DNA from: Algoriphagus alkaliphilus
GTDB taxonomy: Bacteria; Bacteroidota; Bacteroidia; Cytophagales; Cyclobacteriaceae
Direction: 5' to 3'
Assembly (NCBI RefSeq): GCF_900103735.1
Contig: NZ_FMXE01000003.1
Span: 184,787-248,786 of the forward strand
DNA: 64,000 nucleotides
Every line of letters begins with the position of its first letter. Positions within the stretch are counted from its first letter, which is position 1. The position numbers were made by a program, and so were the translations under genes. Shown piece by piece: positions 35,359-42,742 of this stretch. Under the pieces are notes generated by a model that saw only the letters and a list, made by a program, of their open reading frames with translations, was not told where the DNA came from and did no database searches.

Positions 35359-38115
35359 ATGCGCCAATTCTTTTTCATTTGGTTTTTTCTTCTCTCTGGA
35401 CTAAGTTTTTCCCAAACCATCACCGGTACCGTCAAGGAAAAAGGATCAGGACTCCCACTTCCTTTTGCAAATGTTTTTATCAACAATACCACTCAGGGTG
35501 TGGCAACAGATGCGGAAGGAAAATTTAGACTTTCCGGTAATTTTTCAAATGAGATCGAATTGGTTGCCTCTTTTGTAGGCTATGTGACCGAAGTGAAAAC
35601 AGTTTCTTTTCGGGGAAAAAATGAGGTTCAAATCGAATTCCAACTCGCCTTCAATGAATCCAATCTTTCTGAAGTTGAACTTAAAGCAAAGCGAGATAAA
35701 TCCTGGGAGCGGGAATTGCGACGTTTTGAAGAAGCATTTTTGGCATTGCCGGACGATCCTTATAAAGCAGATATTGAGATTCTCAATCCATGGGTTTTGG
35801 ACTTTGGAAAAGTCAAAGCCAACAAAGGCCCAAATTACCTACAAGCCACAACTCAAGAACCTCTTAAGATCAAAAACAAGGCACTGGGATACGATATAAC
35901 CTATTATCTCCAGGATTTCCGGGTGATGCGTAACGGTACCCGGTTTTTTGGACAAGTTTTTTATGAACCCATCAAAACTGTAAATCCCCAAGAATCTGAA
36001 CAGTGGATTAATGCAAGGGAAAACGACTACCATAGTTCTCTTCGCCATCTTAATCAATCCATACTTCTCAATAGCAGGGATTCGATTCATTTCAGTATCT
36101 ATCAAGTTTTGCCTGAAAAGATGGATCGTAGGCGAACCAACGATTTTTATGAAGAATTGAATAAATCCATCGTCTCAGTTACTAAAGACTCGATATTAAG
36201 AAGACCAATGGGAGATGGGACTTATCGAGTCTTTTTACCTGGAAGGATGGAAATCCACCATTTGGATAAGCCTTGGAGGAATGATTATTACACCAATGTA
36301 TATCATGCCATCAGTTGGATCGAAGCACCGGAGAGGTATTACGACATAGACCTTAGGGGTACTTTGATCAATCCAACCCAATTAGTACTATCCGGATATT
36401 TGAGCAGGCAACGGGTTGCCCGAACTTTACCGTTGGATTTTGAGCCAAATAAAAATTTCATTGTAGAAAATCTTCAGACTGAAGTTATCACAAGTCCTGC
36501 CTTGAAATTAAACAGGCTTCGGGAGAAGGCTTGGCTGACAACTAATAAACCGTATTTCTATCCCGGTGAAACTGCTTGGATTGGTGGTCAGATGCTGTAT
36601 CAAGATCAGACTTTGGCCGATTCACTTAGCAGGGTGCTGTACGTGGACTTGATCAATTCCAAAGCTGAAATCATTCAATCGGCCACATTTCCGATTGAAC
36701 AGGGGAAAATTTCCGGTGGAATGAGTTTATCGGCGGAATTGGCTCCGGAGGATTATGCGCTGAGGGGGTATACCCATTGGAATCAGAATTTTGGACAGAA
36801 AGACCAGTTTATTACTCCAATCATAATAATGAATCCAGGTTTTCAACCTAAAGTTGAATCTACCGATTCAGAGCCCTTATTCGGCGGGGTTTCCATGATT
36901 CCTGAGTTTTCGATTAGTGATTCATTGAGTTATCGGGTGATGGATTTGAAGTTGGATTTCTTGGATGAGTTTCAAAATCCAATTGATACCGAATTCATTT
37001 TATCCTTGGTAGATGGAGAAGCAGTAGTGGAAGTTGATTCCTTGAGTTCTTTGGAAAAGGCAATGGACTGGTTGGATGAGCCGCTTGAGGATGACTTTAA
37101 TTCGGAGCTTTCCAGCTCGATCGAATATGGAATATCGATTCGGGGAAAGTTTATTCCAAGCAATAAGCGGCAACCCCTGATAAATCCAATCACTGTGGTG
37201 CGCGGAGATTTGGAAGATTATGGTCAGGTGATGACAGATTCTTCCGGGAATTTTTGGGCGACAGGATTGTATTTTCAGGATACTTCCATGATTGCGATTG
37301 CTGCAATGGATGAGAAGCGGAGGCCTTTTGGGTCTGTGGAGATTTTCCCGAGAAAAGCACCTTTAGTTTCTCGGACTATCCCAAGTTATGCTTATACTAC
37401 AGAACTAATAAAAGAGGAAGACAGGCTGTTAGATGTATCTGGAGATTATATTCTCTTGGAGGAATTTGTGAAAGAAGAGGTCAAAGTTCGGGAGACGATG
37501 GCTGAGCGGAATTATGGGTATGGTCCGCCTTCTCGAGAAATGGGTCAGGAAAGATTGGAAAAAATGGCGACTTGGGAGCAAGTATTTCAATCTATGGGTT
37601 TGTTTAGCAATTATAACTTTGGCGAAAAAACCGGTCCCCCAATGGTTATTTTAGATGGGCAAAAGTTTCCTTTTATACACCCAAGTGAGATTTTAGAAGG
37701 TCTAGTGCCTTCAGAGTTAGAGTCAGTCAAAGTGTACTCTGATCCCATAAGTTTAGCAATTTTTGGTATGCTAGGCTATGGAGGTGTGATTATGATCGAG
37801 ACCAAAAAGGGCTTTAGAACCGGACCTGATTCCGATAGAAAATTCAATTCCGAAGGCTTTCAGATCTTCGATATTGCAGGTTTTACCGAATATCAGGAGT
37901 TTCCCAAAAACCCTCCCTCAGACCAATACCTAAAGAAAAAGCCCACTATCTATTGGGAACCTAATGGTCAAACTAAGGATGGGATTTATCAAGCCAAAGT
38001 GAAAGTGCCTTATGGTGTCAAATTGATTCGAATAAAAGTTGAAGGGAGAACACAGGATGGGGAAGTGGTTTACCATTCCTCGACTTTGGATTTAGAAAAA
38101 CCGATATTGAGATGA
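35359..38115 (+). CDS. Large surface protein: CarboxypepD_reg + MG2-like + TonB-plug-like, first of a tandem pair
   Basis: This 918-residue exported protein has a signal (ending GLSFSQ) and a carboxypeptidase-regulatory domain (about 20-110; TITGTVKEKGSGLPLPFANV). A middle region of unknown fold follows (110-390), then an alpha-2-macroglobulin MG2-like strand domain (about 395-490; YFYPGETAWIGGQMLY). A TonB-plug-like module (about 765-820) has MVILDGQKF then GYGGVIMIETKKG. The C-terminal domain (about 850-918) ends KVPYGVKLIRIKVEG. The beta-barrel of a TonB receptor is absent, so it is not a transporter by itself. It is probably on the outer-membrane surface. The next gene encodes a paralogue along the whole length. 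An Arg/Asn insertion TMAERNYGYGPP precedes the plug. Confidence 0.82.
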   Translation: MRQFFFIWFFLLSGLSFSQTITGTVKEKGSGLPLPFANVFINNTTQGVATDAEGKFRLSGNFSNEIELVASFVGYVTEVKTVSFRGKNEVQIEFQLAFNESNLSEVELKAKRDKSWERELRRFEEAFLALPDDPYKADIEILNPWVLDFGKVKANKGPNYLQATTQEPLKIKNKALGYDITYYLQDFRVMRNGTRFFGQVFYEPIKTVNPQESEQWINARENDYHSSLRHLNQSILLNSRDSIHFSIYQVLPEKMDRRRTNDFYEELNKSIVSVTKDSILRRPMGDGTYRVFLPGRMEIHHLDKPWRNDYYTNVYHAISWIEAPERYYDIDLRGTLINPTQLVLSGYLSRQRVARTLPLDFEPNKNFIVENLQTEVITSPALKLNRLREKAWLTTNKPYFYPGETAWIGGQMLYQDQTLADSLSRVLYVDLINSKAEIIQSATFPIEQGKISGGMSLSAELAPEDYALRGYTHWNQNFGQKDQFITPIIIMNPGFQPKVESTDSEPLFGGVSMIPEFSISDSLSYRVMDLKLDFLDEFQNPIDTEFILSLVDGEAVVEVDSLSSLEKAMDWLDEPLEDDFNSELSSSIEYGISIRGKFIPSNKRQPLINPITVVRGDLEDYGQVMTDSSGNFWATGLYFQDTSMIAIAAMDEKRRPFGSVEIFPRKAPLVSRTIPSYAYTTELIKEEDRLLDVSGDYILLEEFVKEEVKVRETMAERNYGYGPPSREMGQERLEKMATWEQVFQSMGLFSNYNFGEKTGPPMVILDGQKFPFIHPSEILEGLVPSELESVKVYSDPISLAIFGMLGYGGVIMIETKKGFRTGPDSDRKFNSEGFQIFDIAGFTEYQEFPKNPPSDQYLKKKPTIYWEPNGQTKDGIYQAKVKVPYGVKLIRIKVEGRTQDGEVVYHSSTLDLEKPILR

Positions 38116-38116
38116 A

Positions 38117-38283
38117 TGATTATCCGCTAATTTGGCAGTAGTGCTGTAATGGAGGTTTAAAAAGCGGATAATCGACAACAGACAACGGACGACACTAGTC
38201 CGCCGTGGTGGAGTCCACAGCTGATAGAATTTAGCTTCAGACCCTTTTTCATTTGGTTTGTGGCAAGAAAGGAGTAATCATAT
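38117..38283 (+). repeat. Palindromic MITE-like intergenic repeat, copy D
   Basis: The left end tgattatccgctaatttggc, inner aagcggataatcgac and right end gtggcaagaaaggagtaatc match the copies at 16098 and 28035. The core has an added palindromic insertion (tagtccgccgtggtgga). It occupies nearly the whole 185-bp gap between the two surface-protein genes and stops about 18 bases before the second ATG. Confidence 0.8.
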
Positions 38284-38300
38284 AGAAATAGTCAAAACTT

Positions 38301-41066
38301 ATGAGAGGAATTGTCCTGCTTTTTATTTTCATTTTTCATTTTTCAGCCCAATCGCAGACCATCACCGGAACTGTTTTGGAAAAAGGCTCGGGACTTCCAC
38401 TTCCCTATGCGAATGTCTTTGTCAACAATACCACCATAGGTGCAGCGACAGATATAGACGGCAAATTCATCATCAGCGGAACTATTCCCGATCAGTTTGA
38501 GCTGGTCGCTTCATTTGTGGGATACAGTACAGTCAGCGTGACGATTAACCGGAAAGGGAAGCTGTCGATTGTTCAAAATTTTGAGTTGGAACTGCTGGAA
38601 GATAAGCTTACAGAAATTGAACTGAAGGCAAAGCGGGACAAATCCTGGGAACGAAATCTCAATAAATTTAAGGAGGTTTTTCTGGCTGTACCTGACGATC
38701 CCTATGGAAAAGACATCGAAATTTTAAATCCATGGGTATTGGATTTTTCGACGGTGAAACCGGACAAGGGTTTCAACTATACCCAAGCCACTGCACAAAT
38801 GCCCTTGCAGTTAGTCAACAATGCTTTGGGTTATCAGATTGATTTCTATTTACAGGATTTCAGAATGCTTCGCAATGCTTCACGATTTTTTGGACAGGCG
38901 TTTTACAAGAATCTTGCTTTGGAAGATTCACTGGTAGAATCGAAATGGAAGGAGGGAAAGGAACTGAATTATCAAAATTCCGTGAGACATTTGGCGCTTT
39001 CGCTTTTGCTAAAAAATTCAGGTTCTCAGGGCTTTGAATTTTACCTGGCAAATGCCGGTGTTCCAAAAGAGAACCGAACAAATGATTTTTACTACGAGCT
39101 GAAAAAATCCATTATTCCGGTCAATCTGGAACTCATCTATACCAAACCGCTGGGCAATGGGGTTTATCGGATTTTTCTTCCGGAGAGAATGGAGGTCCAT
39201 CATTTGAAAAAGCCCTGGCCCAATGATTACTATACCAATATTTATCATGCGATTTCTTGGATTTGGGCGCCTTCGGGCTATTTTGATGTAGATCGAAATG
39301 GGACTTTGCTTCATCCGACTCAGTTGGTCCTTTCAGGATTTATAGGCAGGCAGCGAATGGCTCGCTCACTTCCTCTGGATTTTGTACCGGACAAAAGCTT
39401 TGATGGATTATTGGAGGATTTGGAAGTCTTTCAAAACCGATACATCACGCTTAACAACCTTCGAGAAACTCCATGGATCAGTTTAAATAAATCATTTTAC
39501 TACCCCGGCGAGAGTCTTTGGCTGGGTGGTGAAATGCTCTATCAAAACGCCACCAAGCAGGATACTCTCAGCAGGGTGGTCTATGTGGATGTTCTGAATG
39601 ACCAATTGAAGGTAGTTCACCAAGAGGCCTATCCCATTGTAAACGGTAAAATAGCAGGTGGTCTGACGCTATCTGATGCGCTAAAAAAGGGAGATTACCT
39701 ACTTCGTGCTTATACCCGCTGGGGCCTCAACTATGGTGAACGAGATATTTTTCAACTCCCTTTTCCTATCCTTAATCCCAATGAAATCATCGAACATCGG
39801 GAAGAAACCGAGGAAGAACTGTTCGGAGATATAGCGGTAGTATATGATCATTCGATTTCAGATTCTGTTTTTTATAGGGTTTTGGATTTGGTACTGAATT
39901 TTCAGGATACGGATGAAAATTCGGTAGATGCCAATTTTTTGATCACAGCTTTGGAAGAATCAGTTGCTGTAGAACTAGACCCAAAATTTCGATTGGAAAA
40001 CCGTTTGGATTGGTTGGACAGGGCCTTGCCAGTGGGTTTCGATAGTAGATTACCATTTGATATTGAATATGGGATCTCTGTCGAGGGGAAGTTTACTCCG
40101 GATAAGAAACGGGCTAGCTTATCTACTGTGATCACCGTTGTAAGGGATGATTTGGAAGATTTTGGTCAGGTAAAATCAGATTCTTCGGGGAGATTTTGGG
40201 CTTCGGGGCTTCAGTTTTTGGACACTGCCCATATCGCTATCGCCGCTGTCGATGAAAAAAGGAGACCTTATGGTAAGGTGGAATTGCTACCGTTCAACTC
40301 ACCTTTGTTCAAAGGTTACTTTCCCAAGGCGAGGTACCAATTGAAGGAGATTTCCAAAGAATCTGAGTCGCTGTTTGATCTTGCCGGGGATTTCATTCTT
40401 TTGGAGGAATTTGTGAAAGAGGAGGTCAAAGAAAAGGAAACGATGGCTCAGCGAAACTATAGCTATGGGAACCCCAATCAGGAGATCGGTCCAAGTGATT
40501 TGGAAACCAAAACCATGGCTGAAATTTTGGGCCTTCTGAGATTTAATATAGCCTCCTTGAAATTCAGAAACTATACCTATGGAGATTCAACCGGATCACC
40601 GCTATTGATCATAGATGGGGTTTCAATGGCATTTATGGAAAAGGATGCTTTCAGGGAAATGCTCTTGGGTTTCGAACCTTCACAATTGCACTCAATTAAA
40701 GTCTATAATGACAACATCAGTAATGTCATATTTGGGATGGCAGGCTATTCCGGAGTGATTATGATCGAAACCAAAAAAGGCGCTAGAACTGGCCCGAATT
40801 CAGACCGAAAGTTTAATTCTGAAGGCTTCCAGATTTTTACGGTAAAGGGATTTTCAAGCTTTTCTGAATTTCCCAAAGATCCTCCCTCAGACCAGTACCT
40901 GAAGAAAAAACCGACCATCTTTTGGGATCCGGATGCTCAAACTTCAGATGGGATTTATAGGACGAAAGTAAAAGTGCCTTATGGAGTAAATAAGCTCAGA
41001 ATAAGGGTTGAGGGAATGACTTTGGATGGAGAGGCTTTTTACAAGATTTTAAAAATCGAGATATGA
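38301..41066 (+). CDS. Large surface protein: CarboxypepD_reg + MG2-like + TonB-plug-like, second of a tandem pair
   Basis: This 921-residue protein is a full-length paralogue of the one before it. It has the same signal peptide type (ending FHFSAQS) and regulatory domain (TITGTVLEKGSGLPLPYANV). The LKAKRDKSWER linker is shared, as are EILNPWVLDF, the MG2-like segment SFYYPGESLWLGGEMLY, LEEFVKEEVKE-ETMAQRNY and the plug-like GYSGVIMIETKKGARTGPN. The C-terminal KVPYGVNKLRIRVEG is also shared. It lacks a beta-barrel too. The plug-like part has a longer loop (DLETKTMAEILGLLRFN) than its neighbour. The pair arose by tandem duplication with later divergence. Function unknown; envelope or adhesion roles are possible. 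Confidence 0.82.
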   Translation: MRGIVLLFIFIFHFSAQSQTITGTVLEKGSGLPLPYANVFVNNTTIGAATDIDGKFIISGTIPDQFELVASFVGYSTVSVTINRKGKLSIVQNFELELLEDKLTEIELKAKRDKSWERNLNKFKEVFLAVPDDPYGKDIEILNPWVLDFSTVKPDKGFNYTQATAQMPLQLVNNALGYQIDFYLQDFRMLRNASRFFGQAFYKNLALEDSLVESKWKEGKELNYQNSVRHLALSLLLKNSGSQGFEFYLANAGVPKENRTNDFYYELKKSIIPVNLELIYTKPLGNGVYRIFLPERMEVHHLKKPWPNDYYTNIYHAISWIWAPSGYFDVDRNGTLLHPTQLVLSGFIGRQRMARSLPLDFVPDKSFDGLLEDLEVFQNRYITLNNLRETPWISLNKSFYYPGESLWLGGEMLYQNATKQDTLSRVVYVDVLNDQLKVVHQEAYPIVNGKIAGGLTLSDALKKGDYLLRAYTRWGLNYGERDIFQLPFPILNPNEIIEHREETEEELFGDIAVVYDHSISDSVFYRVLDLVLNFQDTDENSVDANFLITALEESVAVELDPKFRLENRLDWLDRALPVGFDSRLPFDIEYGISVEGKFTPDKKRASLSTVITVVRDDLEDFGQVKSDSSGRFWASGLQFLDTAHIAIAAVDEKRRPYGKVELLPFNSPLFKGYFPKARYQLKEISKESESLFDLAGDFILLEEFVKEEVKEKETMAQRNYSYGNPNQEIGPSDLETKTMAEILGLLRFNIASLKFRNYTYGDSTGSPLLIIDGVSMAFMEKDAFREMLLGFEPSQLHSIKVYNDNISNVIFGMAGYSGVIMIETKKGARTGPNSDRKFNSEGFQIFTVKGFSSFSEFPKDPPSDQYLKKKPTIFWDPDAQTSDGIYRTKVKVPYGVNKLRIRVEGMTLDGEAFYKILKIEI

Positions 41067-41116
41067 ATAAATAGATATAGGGCTGTCTGAGATTTAGATT
41101 TAAAATCAAACTTTAA

Positions 41117-41265
41117 GTATATCTGCAATCTTATCAGTAGCTTAAATTATAGCATAGAAAATTCTAGGAAATACTTGATTTTGGACTCATCGGATATCTG
41201 TGATCCAACATCCGATCCCTAACCAATCGAAAATTCGCTTACTAGTGGAAAAGTGGATAATAATA
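41117..41265 (+). repeat. Probable decayed copy of the palindromic repeat (copy E)
   Basis: The left end gtatatctgcaatcttatca and right end cttactagtggaaaagtgga resemble the element termini with several changes. The length (149 bp) fits the family. The interior is no longer alignable by eye. Confidence 0.4.
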
Positions 41266-41271
41266 TAAACT

Positions 41272-41874
41272 TTATTCAGAATCTTGATTTTGTCTTGACT
41301 TTTCTTCCTCAAGTTCATTTTGGACATCAATAAGTTCCCGCATAAGTTTCCGCTCCCTTTCTATGCTATTTCTTTTATGCCGTTCAAAATCCTCTTCAAT
41401 TTGTTCCAAGCGATCGATGTGGGTTTTAACTCCAATTTTTTGACTAAGGAGCTTTATAGTGATCACCACTCCATAAATAATTAACAGTCCAAGGCTAAGA
41501 GCCAATATCGGGATGGTGAAATCTGAAGGGTTTTTTGGGTTTGTGTCTGGTTTAGCGTCCTGAATGTTTGCGGAAATTAGGACTTGTTGAATCGAATCAA
41601 CTTTAGCGTTGTATTTTTTCTGTTCTCGAATAATCAACTCCTCATTTTGCTTTAAAGAATCGATCCAGATTTTTCTAAGCCTGTCCCAATCGGCTTCTTT
41701 TACTACCAGATATCCCGGTGAATTAGTGGCACGCCGGAAAATTGTGTCGGAAGCTTCAATGGAATATTCTTTTGATGAAAAACTCACTTGTTCCGACTGC
41801 GCTGGGGAACAAAGAAATAATAAGATTAGCGTTGACAGCCGGAAAGTGTCGGCAACAGTAGTAGAATTTAGCAC
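41272..41874 (-). CDS. Hypothetical exported protein with one membrane helix and coiled coil
   Basis: This 200-residue protein has an N-terminal hydrophobic segment (about 13-27, ending SPAQS), a periplasmic helical region rich in charged residues (60-105), and a membrane helix at about 122-145 (FTIPILALSLGLLIIYGVVI). A C-terminal cytoplasmic coiled coil follows (about 155-200), dense in Glu, Arg and Lys. Topology would be periplasmic N-domain and cytoplasmic coiled coil. The family is not recognised. It is convergent with the tandem surface-protein genes, 205 bases away. Confidence 0.7.
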   Translation of the reverse strand: MLNSTTVADTFRLSTLILLFLCSPAQSEQVSFSSKEYSIEASDTIFRRATNSPGYLVVKEADWDRLRKIWIDSLKQNEELIIREQKKYNAKVDSIQQVLISANIQDAKPDTNPKNPSDFTIPILALSLGLLIIYGVVITIKLLSQKIGVKTHIDRLEQIEEDFERHKRNSIERERKLMRELIDVQNELEEEKSRQNQDSE

Positions 41875-42172
41875 GGATTCTATTTATTTAAGGGTGAAAA
41901 TCACTACTAAAGAACGATAAAATATTGTTAAAAAAAATTAAGTTACTATTAAGAATATGTAATGAAAGAATTGAAGGTCAATTCATTAACCTATACAGCG
42001 TGAAGCTGAAAGGAAAACTCATCCAGACTGAGACCTTAAAATTATGGTAGCCCAGAATTGTCAAGCACAGCGGAAATTTATTGAGTTAAAATTAGGATTG
42101 AGGTATTAAAGCCTTGCATATACGGTAAGGAAAAACGGGCTAGGCTTTTGGGAAATGAATCATTCCACAAAG

Positions 42173-42514
42173 CTAAATTAAACGTCTGTAGACCCTTTTC
42201 CCGAGGCGTTCAATATGTTCCAAAAGAGATTCATTCTGGATTTGATGTAGAATCGACACGTCAAAAAAGTAAGGTTGATAGCTGTCGTCCAAGTCATTCC
42301 AAAAGGAGAGTTGGTCTGCCAGTTTGAGATCCTTTCCCACCAAAACCAAATCCACATCACTAACAGGCCGATAGGTTCCTTTTGCCCTTGAACTGTAAAT
42401 AATTACTTCTTCAATAGCCGGAATTTTTTGTGCAAAGCTTCGGATTTCCTCCAATTGTTCATCCTTCAATCCCAATTCGGATGCGGTAATTTCTTGTAGG
42501 GTGGAGGACTTCAT
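42173..42514 (-). CDS. Minimal nucleotidyltransferase (MNT antitoxin-type)
   Basis: This 113-residue protein has the pol-beta-type nucleotidyltransferase core. A YSSRAKGTYRPVSDVDLVL block (about 42-60) gives the G-S/A motif and the first Asp pair, and a third acidic residue is likely in YFFDVSIL (about 83-90). Proteins of this group pair with a HEPN toxin and silence it, in known cases by AMPylation. Here the partner gene just upstream (42459-42647) overlaps the start but is truncated, so the antitoxin seems orphaned. Note SSRAKG in place of the usual GSRAKG. Confidence 0.87.
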   Translation of the reverse strand: MKSSTLQEITASELGLKDEQLEEIRSFAQKIPAIEEVIIYSSRAKGTYRPVSDVDLVLVGKDLKLADQLSFWNDLDDSYQPYFFDVSILHQIQNESLLEHIERLGKRVYRRLI

Positions 42515-42647
42515 AGTATTTCTTCCAAATCAGACCTTGCCGTTCCAACTCATTTAAATCAGGAGTGTTAACTGCCTTTTCCAATTGGTAGAATGCTTTT
42601 TTGAAATTTTGAAATCGTTGCTTCCAACGAATATCCTTGTTTTCCAT
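42459..42647 (-). pseudogene. Truncated HEPN-type (HI0074-like) partner of the MNT gene
   Basis: The frame starts MENKDIRWKQRFQNFKKAF and continues QLEKAV..LNELERQGLIW, which matches the first ~45 residues of the HI0074-like nucleotidyltransferase-partner (HEPN) family. It then loses similarity and ends after 62 residues inside the MNT gene. Family members are about 130 residues long and carry the catalytic R-x4-6-H motif in the missing C-terminal half. A deletion probably fused the N-terminus to the sequence before the MNT start. The remnant cannot be an active RNase toxin. Confidence 0.72.
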
Positions 42648-42666
42648 GTGTTTAATTTAAGCACAT
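42646..42666. promoter_or_regulatory. Palindrome upstream of the HEPN remnant, possible operator
   Basis: atgtg..tttaatttaa..gcacat is a near-perfect inverted repeat that includes the HEPN start codon. Its position fits autoregulation by a toxin-antitoxin complex. This is inference from symmetry only. Confidence 0.3.
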
Positions 42667-42677
42667 CTCTTTGAATG

Positions 42678-42708
42678 AAAAAACCGCCGAGTGGAAACTC
42701 GGCGGTTT
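42678..42708 (-). terminator. Strong hairpin terminator after the M28 peptidase gene
   Basis: A 12-bp perfect stem (aaaccgccgagt / actcggcggttt) with loop ggaa and a T-run on the minus strand lies 35 bases past the peptidase stop. Confidence 0.92.
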
Positions 42709-42742
42709 AGAATTTTCAAATACAGATTACTGCCTTTTTCAC

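Noticed and set aside
2075..41265. Dispersed repeats as a CRISPR array
   Set aside because: The copies are kilobases apart, long and palindromic; no regular short repeat-spacer pattern or cas gene is present.
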